64,000 bases of DNA. Source: Roseiarcus sp963717215 (GTDB taxonomy: Bacteria > Pseudomonadota > Alphaproteobacteria > Rhizobiales > Beijerinckiaceae). Under the pieces are notes generated by a model. The model was not told the DNA's origin. It saw only the letters and a list, made by a program, of their open reading frames with translations, and ran no database searches. The stretch spans positions 310,001 to 374,000 of the forward strand of contig CAVQVS010000006.1 in assembly GCA_963717215.1 (NCBI GenBank). The letters are read 5' to 3'. The position numbers and the translations under genes were made by a program. The first letter of the stretch is position 1; each line of letters opens with the position of its first letter. Shown piece by piece: positions 27,835 through 36,452 of the stretch.

Positions 27835-28698
27835 TTGAAAGCGCCAGGGGGCAAGGCCCGTCCGCCGAGGCGACGGCGCGACTCTCGAGGCGAGGAGTTA
27901 GCAGCCCCGGTGACGAGGTCCGACCATGTTCAGTCTCTCGTGCGCGCGTTGGGCATCGTCAACCAGCTCGCCTCGGTCGATGAGGGCATGACGCTCACCC
28001 ATATTGCCGAATGCATGGGACTGCCGCCATCGACCACTCACCGGCTGCTCACCACCTTGGAGCAGGAGCGCTACGTGCATTTCGATCACGAGCGGCGGCT
28101 CTGGTCAGTGGGGGTCCAGGCGTTCCGGACCGGCGCCGCCTTCCTGAGGACGCGCAATCTGGTCGGCATCGCCCGCCCCTATATGCGGGCTTTGATGAAC
28201 GAGAGCATGGAAACGGTCAATCTCGCGATCGAGGACGAACATGAGGCGGTCTATGTGGCGCAAGTCGAGTGCCGCCAGATGATGCGCGCCTTCGCCCGGC
28301 CCGGCGCGCGCGTGCCTCTCTATTGTTCGAGCGTCGGCAAAGCGCTCCTCTGCGCGACGTCTGGCGGCGACCTCGCCGAGGCGCTTGAGCGTCAAGCCAT
28401 GCGGCGGCTGACCGAAAAGACCATCGTCAACCGGACGGCGCTTCGCGACGAACTCGCCCTGACCCGCGAACGCGGTTTCGCCATCGACGACGAAGAACAT
28501 GCGTTGGGGCTTCGCTGCGTCGCCGGGCTGGTGTTCGATGAGTTCGGCGACCCGATGGCCGCAATCTCGATATCGGGGCCGACAGCGCGCATCTCGAGCG
28601 AACGCATCGCCCATCTCGGGGAACTCGTGCGACGAAAGGCCGACGAAATTACGGCGCAGTTCGGCGGCGCTTTGCCCGAATGGCGCAAGCTTGGGTAG
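27835..28698 (+). CDS. IclR family transcriptional regulator
   Basis: A 287-residue regulator. The winged helix is MTLTHIAECMGLPPSTTHRLLTTLE and the C-terminal GAF-like effector domain includes CSSVGKALLCA and GFAIDDEEHALGLRCVAGLVFDEFGDPMAAISISGP (key pieces). The start is TTG with a weak ribosome site; the N-terminal 20 residues are very basic. It is upstream of the dehydrogenase/cytochrome pair and may control it, which is inferred from position. Confidence 0.9.
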   Translation: MKAPGGKARPPRRRRDSRGEELAAPVTRSDHVQSLVRALGIVNQLASVDEGMTLTHIAECMGLPPSTTHRLLTTLEQERYVHFDHERRLWSVGVQAFRTGAAFLRTRNLVGIARPYMRALMNESMETVNLAIEDEHEAVYVAQVECRQMMRAFARPGARVPLYCSSVGKALLCATSGGDLAEALERQAMRRLTEKTIVNRTALRDELALTRERGFAIDDEEHALGLRCVAGLVFDEFGDPMAAISISGPTARISSERIAHLGELVRRKADEITAQFGGALPEWRKLG

Positions 28699-29069
28699 AT
28701 CGCCGCAAGCGAGTCCCACTTTCGAAGTTCGGGTATGCAATTTCCACAATGCGGAAAATATTGTCGAGTCGCTTTGGCGAACGCTTTGTTCGGGTATCTT
28801 GATCTTGGCCGTATCCCATCGGGGCAAAAAAGGCTGGCTGTGTCGAGGTGTGCAAACCGGGATCTCGCAAGTCGCCAGGCGATTTGCGGCAGAGCCGGCT
28901 GGAGCCAAAGCGCGTTGGCCTTGCAGCTTCGCCAAGCGCACGTGATCAGCGTGAGGAGGGACATGAGGCGCAACCAAAACGACGGCCAAACCAGGCGGGG
29001 CCCCGGGCAGGTGCTCGGTGTTGCAGCGTAAAAAGAACTTCTATCGCTAGAGGAAACAAGGAGGGTCGA
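28699..29069. other. Leader region upstream of dehydrogenase gene
   Basis: No gene was seen. An in-frame extension of the dehydrogenase to about 28848 lacks coding character, and a typical signal peptide starts at 29070. The promoter of the dehydrogenase gene should lie here. Confidence 0.45.
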
Positions 29070-30332
29070 ATGAAATTTCACATTGCTTCCGCCGCCGCAA
29101 TCGCCGCGGCGCTTATTGGAACGGGCGTCGCCCGGGCCGATGACGCTCTCCAGACTCTGGAGGGCATGCATATGACCGCGCCGGTCGATTGGCCGACCAT
29201 CCCGCAGGATGGACCGAAGGCCGACGCCGTCAGGCAGATTCTGAAGGACAAGATCAAGCTGCCGCCGGGATTCCACATCGAGCTCTATGCGCTCGTCCCC
29301 GACGCGCGCCACATGGCTGTGGGTCCGCAGGGCGTCGTGACCTTCGTCGGCACCCGCAAGAGCAAGATCTGGGCGGTGACCGATCGCTCGCGCACGGGCG
29401 CCGAGGGCGGCGTCGAGGTCAAGGAATTCGCACCGAGTCTGCCAAAGAGGCTGCCGAACGGCCCCTGCTTCTCGAAAGACGGCTTCCTGTATGTGGTCGA
29501 GCAGAATCGGGTCCTGCAATATGCGGCGGCCGAGTTCTTCTATGAGGGGCAGGACGTCGCGGTTGGCGTCGTCGTTCCTGAGGGCGGGTTGATCCCGAAG
29601 TCGGAAGAGAGCTTCAACCACACGGCGCGCGAATGCCGCGTTGGGCCTGACAACAAGCTCTACATCCAGATCGGCCAACCTTACAATGTGCCGACAAAGG
29701 AGAAGGCGGAGCTCTTCAAGAAAGTCGGCATGGGCGCCATCATCCGCATGGATCAGGACGGCAAGAACCGCGAGATCTATGCAACCGGCCTGCGCAATCC
29801 AGAGGGCCTGGACTTCAACCCGAAGGACAAGTCGCTGTGGAGCAACGACAATCAGGTTGACGGCATGGGCGACGATATCCCGCCGGGCGAGATGAACCGC
29901 GTCGAAAAGGCCGGCGAGCAGTTCGGATTCCCGTGGTACGGCGGCGGACATACCCGCACCAACGAGTTCAAGGCCGATACGCCTCCAGCCGACGTTGTCT
30001 TCCCCGAAGTCGAGCAGGTCGCGCATGCGGCCGACCTCGGCCTCTCCTTCTACACCGGCGACCAGTTCCCGGCGAAGTACAAGGGGGCGATCTTCTCGAC
30101 CCAGCACGGCTCCTGGAATCGAACCGTACCGGTTGGCGCGCGCCTCATGGTCACATTCCTCAAGGATGATGGCCATGTCGCCGGGCCTTCGATCCCGTTT
30201 GCCGAAGGCTGGAATGACAACGGCCACTATCTCGGCCGCCCGGTCGACGTGCAGCAATATTGGGACGGATCGCTGCTCGTGTCCGACGATCTTGTCGGCG
30301 CCGTCTACCGCATCTATTACGACGGCAAGTAA
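29070..30332 (+). CDS. Secreted sorbosone/glucose dehydrogenase-like beta-propeller (possible PQQ enzyme)
   Basis: A 420-residue periplasmic protein. MKFHIASAAAIAAALIGTGVARA is a Sec signal. The body is a six-bladed propeller of the GSDH/sorbosone dehydrogenase type (LPPGFHIELYALVPDARHMAVGP, GLRNPEGLDFNPKD, STQHGSWNR). The GLRNPEGL stretch corresponds to the RN pair that contacts PQQ in soluble glucose dehydrogenase. It should oxidise a sugar or alcohol and pass electrons to a c-type cytochrome, such as the one encoded next. PQQ use is inferred and supported by a pqqA gene 0.9 kb away. AAGGAGGG lies before the ATG. Confidence 0.85.
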   Translation: MKFHIASAAAIAAALIGTGVARADDALQTLEGMHMTAPVDWPTIPQDGPKADAVRQILKDKIKLPPGFHIELYALVPDARHMAVGPQGVVTFVGTRKSKIWAVTDRSRTGAEGGVEVKEFAPSLPKRLPNGPCFSKDGFLYVVEQNRVLQYAAAEFFYEGQDVAVGVVVPEGGLIPKSEESFNHTARECRVGPDNKLYIQIGQPYNVPTKEKAELFKKVGMGAIIRMDQDGKNREIYATGLRNPEGLDFNPKDKSLWSNDNQVDGMGDDIPPGEMNRVEKAGEQFGFPWYGGGHTRTNEFKADTPPADVVFPEVEQVAHAADLGLSFYTGDQFPAKYKGAIFSTQHGSWNRTVPVGARLMVTFLKDDGHVAGPSIPFAEGWNDNGHYLGRPVDVQQYWDGSLLVSDDLVGAVYRIYYDGK

Positions 30333-30352
30333 CAACGGCCTGCTTTAAGGGG

Positions 30353-30387
30353 GACAGCTCTCGCGTTCGCGGGAGCTGTCTTTTTTT
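30353..30387 (+). terminator. Intrinsic terminator between dehydrogenase and cytochrome genes
   Basis: GACAGCTC-T-CGCG and CGCG-G-GAGCTGTC form a stem of 13 pairs (one T-G) with a TT loop, followed by seven T. It would reduce read-through into the cytochrome gene, giving more dehydrogenase than cytochrome mRNA unless a second promoter exists. Confidence 0.88.
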
Positions 30388-30411
30388 GTTTCGACCTCAC
30401 GTGGAGGACCT

Positions 30412-30762
30412 ATGCTTTTTGATCGGCTGTCGTCAGGGAAAGCGCTCGTCTTTGGCGCATGTTTGTCCCTCTGCTTCACCGCCCAGGCCGAAGCGGGCGA
30501 TGCAAAGGCGGGCCGCGCAAAAGCCGAATCCGTGTGCGCCGTCTGCCACGGCGTCGATGGGCTAGCGAAGATTCCAGAGGCGCCGAACCTGGCGGGTCAG
30601 AGCGAGAGCTATCTGACCGAACAGATCACTGCGTTCAAGTCGGGAGAACGCAAGAACGAAATGATGTCGGTCGTGGTTCAGGATCTATCCGAAACCGATA
30701 TCGAAAATCTTGCGGCGTATTATTCGGGAATCGAGATTTCGGTGAAGGCGCCGGCTCAGTAG
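30412..30762 (+). CDS. Class I cytochrome c
   Basis: A 116-residue periplasmic monohaem cytochrome. The signal peptide ends near AQAEAG. The haem motif CAVCH is at 42-46 and the distal Met is probably in KNEMMSVVVQDLSETD (Met84 or 85). It is of the small c4/c553-like type (LAGQSESYLTEQITAFKSGER, IENLAAYYSGI). It probably accepts electrons from the upstream dehydrogenase. GTGGAGGA precedes the ATG. Confidence 0.92.
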   Translation: MLFDRLSSGKALVFGACLSLCFTAQAEAGDAKAGRAKAESVCAVCHGVDGLAKIPEAPNLAGQSESYLTEQITAFKSGERKNEMMSVVVQDLSETDIENLAAYYSGIEISVKAPAQ

Positions 30763-31194
30763 CGAACCTGGACCTGGCGCGAAAGTGCCAGAGGACATTC
30801 GCGACAATTGAATGGTAATGATGGGAAGCATTCAAGCACGATATGAATGTGCCCGGTTCCGACAACCGGCGCGAGGTCAGTCAAACTCTTGAAGCACGGA
30901 AGACTGAAATCTTATCCCGGCTTGCCGCACGAAATGGCCTCCACCCACGCCGACCAGATCAACGCTGACCTTCTCGCCTTCATCCGGTCTTAAAGCAATT
31001 TGGCCGAAAGAGCCGCGACAATCCGGCTGGGGATCTGTTCTGGTCCGAGCGCTCAATAAGTCTCGCGCTCGATCGAATGTAGCAAAAAAATAGCGCCCTC
31101 TGGCGCAAAAAAACGAACCCCACCCGTCAACAGGGCGCTCCAACCGGCAAGGAGATTGAAGACGCCGCCCGTTTAATGCGGGCGGCGTTCGGTA
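30763..31194. other. Mostly non-coding region downstream of cytochrome c
   Basis: An 88-codon open frame on the minus strand (30877-31143) ends in VDLVGVGGGHFVRQAGIRFQSSVLQEFD pieces but has no start site or family match, so it is not called as a gene. pqqB or other pqq genes are not present here. The hairpin after pqqA is at 31162-31188. Confidence 0.45.
31162..31188 (-). terminator. Hairpin after pqqA
   Basis: ACGCCGCCCG and CGGGCGGCGT form a perfect 10-bp stem with a seven-base loop, starting just seven bases past the pqqA stop. There is no strong T-run on the minus strand, so it may be a terminator or an mRNA-stabilising hairpin, as often found after pqqA. Confidence 0.55.
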
Positions 31195-31272
31195 TTACAT
31201 TTCCGCCGACAGGTAGCTCGTCACTTCCATGCCAACACAAACTTCGCAAACTACGGGGGTCGACCATGCCAT
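31195..31272 (-). CDS. pqqA: Coenzyme PQQ precursor peptide PqqA (orphan copy)
   Basis: A 25-residue peptide reading MAWSTPVVCEVCVGMEVTSY then LSAEM. This is the PqqA pattern, with Glu16 and Tyr20 in the conserved E-x3-Y spacing that are cross-linked to form pyrroloquinoline quinone. AAGGAA lies about nine bases upstream, and a hairpin follows the stop. It is far too short for normal gene finders. No pqqBCDE follows; those genes must be elsewhere if PQQ is made. It sits between the SHP operon and the sorbosone dehydrogenase/cytochrome pair, which may use PQQ. Confidence 0.9.
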   Translation of the reverse strand: MAWSTPVVCEVCVGMEVTSYLSAEM

Positions 31273-31537
31273 GGCGTCGTTTCCTTCTTCGTCTCGCAGG
31301 CTCAGTTCCGCTTGGAGCCCAGAGCCGTATATAAGTTACCACGGCGCCCAAACAACCGTCAAACCGTCGTTTTCGATCAATCGCGGATTTTGATGAGCCT
31401 CCGACCTGCCCCGCCGGGCGCACCGGATCGATCCTGGAACCTCACCTGACGCTCCGGTCAACTTGCCGGAATCAAATATTCACCAAATCAGAAATCCATC
31501 AGGAGCGCCGTAGAAAGGCAAGCTGTCCGCCGCGGGA

Positions 31538-31960
31538 TCATTGGCTGAGCATGAACGTGATAAAGTCCCCCTTCTCCGTCGCGGTGCAGTCTCGGCCGAC
31601 CACATTGTTGCAGTTTCGTCCAAACCACTTTTCCGCTTTCGCCTGATCGCTGTAGCGCTTTGAATTCGCCGAGGCCGCCATCGGCTCAATGTCCTTACCT
31701 GCGCGTGTTTGCCCTGCCTTTGTTGGGTCTGTGGTGTGGCAGGTCGTGCAGGATGGCGTGTCGGGCTTGCCCGTCGAGAAATGGGTCCTGAAGAGATGCT
31801 CGCCGCGCGCAACAGAAAACCCGCTGAATCCGGGGTCGGAGGCTTTCGCCTCGTTCGCATAGAAATCGAGGAGTGATTTTGGCGAGTCGCCCGCGGCGGC
31901 GGTGACAAACGCAGAGGCCAAAACGACGATCGAGATCAGGCCGCGATCAATCGCTTTCAT
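31538..31960 (-). CDS. SHP-type oxygen-binding cytochrome c (DUF1924)
   Basis: A 140-residue periplasmic monohaem cytochrome. The signal peptide ends near VTAAAG. The haem motif is CTTCH at 71-75. The C-terminal stretch KWFGRNCNNVVGRDCTATEKGDFITF is the SHP/DUF1924 hallmark: Asn116 beside Cys117 matches the asparagine sixth ligand of Rhodobacter sphaeroides SHP, and Cys117/Cys125 could form its disulfide. SHP binds oxygen, NO and other small ligands when reduced. Its start overlaps the b561-diheme fusion stop by four bases, so it is the last gene of that operon. Confidence 0.88.
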   Translation of the reverse strand: MKAIDRGLISIVVLASAFVTAAAGDSPKSLLDFYANEAKASDPGFSGFSVARGEHLFRTHFSTGKPDTPSCTTCHTTDPTKAGQTRAGKDIEPMAASANSKRYSDQAKAEKWFGRNCNNVVGRDCTATEKGDFITFMLSQ

Positions 31961-33087
31961 TGCAAAGCTCGCTCCGGAATATGGATCTCTTGCGGATCAA
32001 AGCGACCTGTCGAAGCGTCGCTGTGACACTTTTCGCAAGCGCCTTTTGCGCCGACCGCCCTGGACTTGAACACGCTCTCGGGAATCTCCCGATGCATGCG
32101 AACCCAGAACGGCGTCGCCGTCAGGCGAAGCGGATCGTGAGGGTTCGAGCGCTGAAGCTGGTGCCCGGCGCGCGTATCCCATTTCTCAGCGGCGTTCAAC
32201 GTCAGGTACGCGCGTATACGGCTCGAGAGTCCGGGCTCGAGACTGGCGTCCTCGCCGAAATGATTCGGAAGACCATCCATGATCGCGATCCAACGTGCGC
32301 TCGGCGCGAGACTCGGGGGATAGGCCATATGGCAGCTCCCGCATTCTTGCGCATAGGTCTGATCGAGTGGCGCCGTCGGCACGCCCAATGCCGGGCGTGC
32401 TGACAGCGCCACGATCTGACTGGCGGCGCCGATCAGCAAGAGCAGAATGCAGAGCCCGGCGAGCAGCGGCCTTGGTTTCGCCGGCCTCGCCGCATGATCA
32501 GTGGCAAAAGCCGCCTTCCGACCAGTAAGCATGGCGAGCGGCAGATTGGTGCGGCCTCGGATAAACTCGTAGGCAACGCCCAGGAGATGACCCGCGGTCA
32601 ACGCAAGGAGACCATAGGCGAGAGCCAGATGGAGTTTTTGCGCCGCCTTGCCCGAAACGTAGGTCACCGCAAAAGCCAAGGGGCCCTGCTTGTCGACGCC
32701 ACCCAGGGTGATGACCCCAGTCATCACGGAAAGTGAGATGATCGCAAGCAGGGCAAGCGCCATCAGGCTGCCGAGTGGATTGTGTCCCCGGTATCGAGGT
32801 CGCCGGCCGGCGACAAACCCTGCAAGGTCGATCTTGATCGCGGTCAGGGCAATGGGAAAGCTGGAGAATCGCGCATAGGTCGAACCCATAAGGCCCCACA
32901 GCAGGCGAAAGGCGACGAGACCTCCAAGGACGGCGCCTGCCGCGAGGTGAATAGTCAGCAGGTTTCGTGGTCCGGAAAGCCCGGTAACCAAGGCAGTCGC
33001 GACCGCCGCGACCACGAGCCAGTGGAACACGCGGACGCCAAGGTCCCAGACCCGCGTCATCTCGACGCCGGCGGCGCGATTGGCCAT
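31957..33087 (-). CDS. Cytochrome b561 fused to diheme cytochrome c (DHC)
   Basis: A 376-residue membrane protein. Residues 10-190 form a Ni-hydrogenase/b561-type cytochrome b with four helices and candidate haem ligands His22, His47, His153 and His167. A further helix (207-228) leads to a periplasmic part with two c-type haem sites, CGSCH at 249-253 and CEKCH at 351-355, with the DHC phrases HMAYPPSLAPSARWIAIMDGL, NHFGEDASL and LRLTATPFW. In Rhodobacter sphaeroides b561, DHC and SHP are separate proteins of one operon; here b561 and DHC are joined. It should carry quinol electrons to SHP. Confidence 0.88.
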   Translation of the reverse strand: MANRAAGVEMTRVWDLGVRVFHWLVVAAVATALVTGLSGPRNLLTIHLAAGAVLGGLVAFRLLWGLMGSTYARFSSFPIALTAIKIDLAGFVAGRRPRYRGHNPLGSLMALALLAIISLSVMTGVITLGGVDKQGPLAFAVTYVSGKAAQKLHLALAYGLLALTAGHLLGVAYEFIRGRTNLPLAMLTGRKAAFATDHAARPAKPRPLLAGLCILLLLIGAASQIVALSARPALGVPTAPLDQTYAQECGSCHMAYPPSLAPSARWIAIMDGLPNHFGEDASLEPGLSSRIRAYLTLNAAEKWDTRAGHQLQRSNPHDPLRLTATPFWVRMHREIPESVFKSRAVGAKGACEKCHSDASTGRFDPQEIHIPERALQ

Positions 33088-33110
33088 GGTCCTTCGGCTA
33101 CCTCGACGGC

Positions 33111-33641
33111 CTACTGAACGACGTTATTGGTGTTGTGGCAGGCGAGGCAATTGGCGGGCGATTTGACCTGGCTATGTTTCACTCCGTCGAAGTCGAAGTC
33201 CGCGTGCACCTGGTTCCACCAGGGCGTGGCGGTTATCCTCAAAGGCGTGCTGTCCGGCAGGAGCGCGCCTAAATAGTGCCGCTCCCGAACCGTGGCGTCG
33301 GGCGAATCGGCCGCATGCGACGTCAGGAAATCGCGGATAACGTCCAGGTCACCCTTCGGGATCGCCGCGTCCTCGCCAAAATGATCGTCCATTTTTGATA
33401 GAATCGCGATCCATGAACGGCCGGGCAACATTCGCGAGGGAAAGACCATGTGGCAATCGCCGCATTGTTTGAGCTCCGCAGGGGCGCTGGCGTTGCCTGG
33501 CTCCAGCGGACCCGGCGGCTCGGTGTTGCTTCGGGCGGCGCCAACAGCCGCCACAACGAGCGCCATAACGGCAGCCAGACGCCTCGCGTCGTTAAACCTC
33601 CGCGCGCAGGGGGCGCGTCCAGCCGTTGCTGGCCGGATCAA
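33111..33641 (-). CDS. Diheme cytochrome c (DHC)
   Basis: A 176-residue exported diheme cytochrome. After a signal-like helix (RLAAVMALVVAAVGAA) come CGDCH at 60-64 and CLACH at 165-169. It shares HMVFPSRMLPGRSWIAILSKMDDHFGEDA and LRITATPWWNQVH (key pieces) with the C-terminal half of the downstream fusion, so the two are paralogues. It is the natural electron donor of SHP. Its start overlaps the upstream SDR stop by four bases, and 23 bases separate it from the fusion gene. Confidence 0.88.
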   Translation of the reverse strand: MIRPATAGRAPCARRFNDARRLAAVMALVVAAVGAARSNTEPPGPLEPGNASAPAELKQCGDCHMVFPSRMLPGRSWIAILSKMDDHFGEDAAIPKGDLDVIRDFLTSHAADSPDATVRERHYLGALLPDSTPLRITATPWWNQVHADFDFDGVKHSQVKSPANCLACHNTNNVVQ

Positions 33642-34418
33642 AAGGCGCCCGCGAATGCGCCGCCGTCGATCAGAATATTCTGGCCTGTGATAAACCCGGC
33701 ATGCGCGCTGGCGAGAAAGGCGCAGAGCGCGCCGAATTCGTCCGGATCGCCGAATCGCCCGACCGGAATTCGCGCCTTCAAATCAGCCCGTGCGGTGTCG
33801 ATGTTGACGTTTCGCTGCGCCGCCGCGCGCGCGAGACCTGCTTTCTGACGGTCGGTCTCAAACGATCCAGGCTGAATCGAGTTGATTGTCACGTTGTCGC
33901 CCGCAAACAGACGCGCGGCCGAGGCGAGAAAGGCTGTCAAACCTGCGCGCGCCCCCGACGAAACGTCAAGGCCGGGAACCGGCGTCCGGACCGAACTCGA
34001 AGTGATATTGATGATTCGTCCGAATTTGCGCTCGACCATCCCTGGGGCGAGCGCCTGGACCAAAGCGATCGGGGTCAGCATGTTCGAACTCGACGCCTTT
34101 GAGGACATCCTCCCGACTGATTTCCGCGAAGTTCTTGTACGGCGGGCCGCCGTTGTTATTGACGAGAATGTCCGCGTCCGGGCAGGCGGCGATCAGCTCC
34201 GCCCGTGTCGCCGGATGGTCGAGATCGCCGGGAATTTCAAGAATCTCAACGCCCGTCGCCTGGCGCAATTCGGTTGCTGTGCGACCCAGGACCTCCTTGT
34301 CCCGTCCGTTGAGGACGATCGCGCATCCCGCTTCCGCCAACGCCCGCGCGCAGGCTCGTCCCAGACCCTTGCTCGACGCGCAAACAATCGCTTTTCGGCC
34401 TGCGATCCCTAAGTCCAT
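33638..34418 (-). pseudogene. SDR family oxidoreductase, one frameshift as sequenced
   Basis: A classical-size short-chain dehydrogenase. The N-terminal Rossmann motif is SSKGLGRACARALAEAG, followed by DADILVNNNGGPP. The frame shifts at GAACTC 34086-34091 (DVLKGVE|SNMLTPIALVQALAPGM); the second half runs to NILIDGGAFAGAF. Removing one base gives 259 residues. As in close relatives, the usual Tyr-x3-Lys is replaced (GLDVSSGARAGLTAF), so it may not be a standard dehydrogenase. It overlaps the diheme cytochrome gene by four bases and is likely the first gene of the SHP operon. Confidence 0.8.
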
Positions 34419-34547
34419 TGTAGTCCTCTGCTCTCGACACTCTCCAGACTGAGATTTATAAGCCCTCGAGTGCGTCGCGTCATCGAAGCGACATGAGAAT
34501 CTGTGCAGTCATTTCTCGTTGTTCGCCCCCTCGCGAGGAGGCCCCTG

Positions 34548-35387
34548 GTGCCCAAGTCCCAAGAGACCCATCGATACAGGACCCTGTTCCTGTCGGATTT
34601 GCACTTGGGCACACGCGGGTGCCAGGCGCATCTTATCTTGGATATGCTGCGCCATGTCGAGGCGGACACGATCTACCTGGTCGGCGACATCATCGACGGC
34701 TGGCGACTCCGCTCCGGCTGGTACTGGCCACAGGCGCATAACGACGTCATCCAAAAATTGCTGCGCAAGGTGAGGCGGGGCGCGCGAATGGTGTTCGTCC
34801 CCGGCAACCACGATGAATTCGCGCGTCAGTTCTTCGGCCTGACCTTCGGCGGGATCGAGATCAGGCGGCAGGCGATCCACACCGCAGTCGACGGCAAGCG
34901 CTATCTCATTATTCATGGCGACGAATTCGACGTCGTCGTCCGCCATTCGAAATGGCTCGCCTACTTCGGCGACTGGGCCTACGACACGGCCCTGTTCGTC
35001 AACACGCATTTCAACGCGGCGCGACGCGCCTTGGGCTTGCCCTATTGGTCGTTTTCGGCCTGGGCAAAGCTCAAGGTCAAGAACGCGGTCAATTTCATCG
35101 GCTCATTCGAGCAGGAGCTGGCCGCGGAAGCCAGGCGGCGCGGCGTCGATGGTGTGGTCTGCGGCCACATCCATCACCCGGTCATCCGCGACATGGAGGG
35201 CGTCACCTACGTCAATACGGGCGACTTCGTGGAATCCTGCTCGCTGGTGGTCGAGCACTACGATGGCCGGATGGAAGTGCTGCTCTGGAAGAATCCCTTG
35301 CAACGCGTCGGCTGGGCCGACGACAAACTCTCGTTCGAGGAGGAGGTTGAGGCGGGGGCTGACGAGGCGCAAGCGGAAGCGGCCTGA
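34548..35387 (+). CDS. LpxH-like metallophosphatase (UDP-2,3-diacylglucosamine diphosphatase family)
   Basis: A 279-residue calcineurin-like phosphoesterase. Metal-binding motifs are in order: SDLHLG, GDIIDGW, PGNHDE, HGDEFD and GHIHHP. This is the LpxH/COG2908 type, which acts on UDP-diacylglucosamine or similar nucleotide-diphospho substrates in lipid A synthesis, but alphaproteobacteria usually have another enzyme (LpxI) for that step, so the true substrate may differ. The start GTG has GAGGAGG seven bases upstream; an earlier GTG at 34503 is less likely. The next gene starts directly (TGAATG). Confidence 0.87.
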   Translation: MPKSQETHRYRTLFLSDLHLGTRGCQAHLILDMLRHVEADTIYLVGDIIDGWRLRSGWYWPQAHNDVIQKLLRKVRRGARMVFVPGNHDEFARQFFGLTFGGIEIRRQAIHTAVDGKRYLIIHGDEFDVVVRHSKWLAYFGDWAYDTALFVNTHFNAARRALGLPYWSFSAWAKLKVKNAVNFIGSFEQELAAEARRRGVDGVVCGHIHHPVIRDMEGVTYVNTGDFVESCSLVVEHYDGRMEVLLWKNPLQRVGWADDKLSFEEEVEAGADEAQAEAA

Positions 35388-36452
35388 ATGCGTATCCTGA
35401 TCGCCACCGACGCCTGGCGCCCGCAAGTCAATGGCGTCGTGTCGACTCTGGAGCGAATGAGTCAAGCGGCCGTTGAACAGGGCGCCACCTTCGACTTCCT
35501 CACGCCGCAGGGAATGTGGAGCGCGCCCCTGCCCTCTTACCCGGAAATTCGCGTTGCGATCCCGTCCTGGCGAAAGATCGGCCAGCGCATCGAAGACGCC
35601 AAGCCCGACCATATCCATATCGCCACGGAAGGCCCTATCGGCTGGCTGACGCGTCGCTATTGCCTCGCGCATAAGCGAATTTTCACCACCAGCTACCACA
35701 CCCGCTTCCCCGAATATGTTTCGGCTCGAATCCGCGTTCCTGAATGGCTGACTTATGCCGGCCTGCGCCATTTTCACGCCCCTTCGGCCGCGGTGATGGC
35801 GCCGACGCCCACGATCGCCGCCGACCTCGCCCGCCGCGGCTTCCCCCGGGTGAGGCTCTGGACCCGCGGCGTCAACCACGCGGTCTATCGTCCGCGGTTA
35901 AAGCGCGCGCTCGACCTGCCGCGACCGATCTTCCTCTCGGTTGGAAGGGTGGCGGTGGAAAAGAATCTCGAAGCCCTGCTTGACCTCGATCTGCCTGGCT
36001 CCACGGTCGTCGTCGGCGACGGGCCTGTTCGCCGCCAGCTCGAACGCCGCTACCGCCACGCGCATTTCCTAGGCGCGAAGCACGGAGAAGCGCTGGCCGA
36101 CATCTATGCGAGCGCGGACGTTTTTGTCTTCCCCTCGCGTACCGACACATTCGGAATCGTCATGATCGAGGCTATGGCAAGCGGCTTGCCGGTCGCGGCT
36201 TATCCCGTGCCGGGGCCGATCGATGTCGTAGGAGCCGGCGCCGGCGTGCTCGACGAGGATCTGCGGGCGGCGTGCCTCAAGGCGTTGACCTTGTCGCGCG
36301 AGCAGGCGCGCGAACATTCGATGCGTTTCACCTGGAAAGAGAGCGCGCGCCAGTTTCTCGAGAACATCGAGACGAGCCGCTCGGACGTCAAGCTGGCGAC
36401 CGTATCGTCTCCGAAGACTCTCGGGGCCATCCGGCCTGTCAAGAACGGATAG
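35388..36452 (+). CDS. Glycosyltransferase family 4 (GT-B)
   Basis: A 354-residue GT-B glycosyltransferase. The N-terminal MRILIATDAWRPQVNGVVSTLERM is typical of MgtA-like and glycolipid synthases; the C-terminal domain has LSVGRVAVEKNLEALLDLDLPG, VVVGDGPVRRQLE and VFPSRTDTFGIVMIEAMASGLPV with the E-x7-E donor-binding motif. It likely adds a sugar to a membrane lipid. Its start abuts the LpxH-like stop, so the two act together, probably in glycolipid or LPS assembly. Confidence 0.9.
   Translation: MRILIATDAWRPQVNGVVSTLERMSQAAVEQGATFDFLTPQGMWSAPLPSYPEIRVAIPSWRKIGQRIEDAKPDHIHIATEGPIGWLTRRYCLAHKRIFTTSYHTRFPEYVSARIRVPEWLTYAGLRHFHAPSAAVMAPTPTIAADLARRGFPRVRLWTRGVNHAVYRPRLKRALDLPRPIFLSVGRVAVEKNLEALLDLDLPGSTVVVGDGPVRRQLERRYRHAHFLGAKHGEALADIYASADVFVFPSRTDTFGIVMIEAMASGLPVAAYPVPGPIDVVGAGAGVLDEDLRAACLKALTLSREQAREHSMRFTWKESARQFLENIETSRSDVKLATVSSPKTLGAIRPVKNG

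Noticed and set aside
30877..31143. 88-codon open frame on the minus strand after pqqA
   Set aside because: The start overlaps the region near the pqqA hairpin, there is no ribosome site and no recognised domain.
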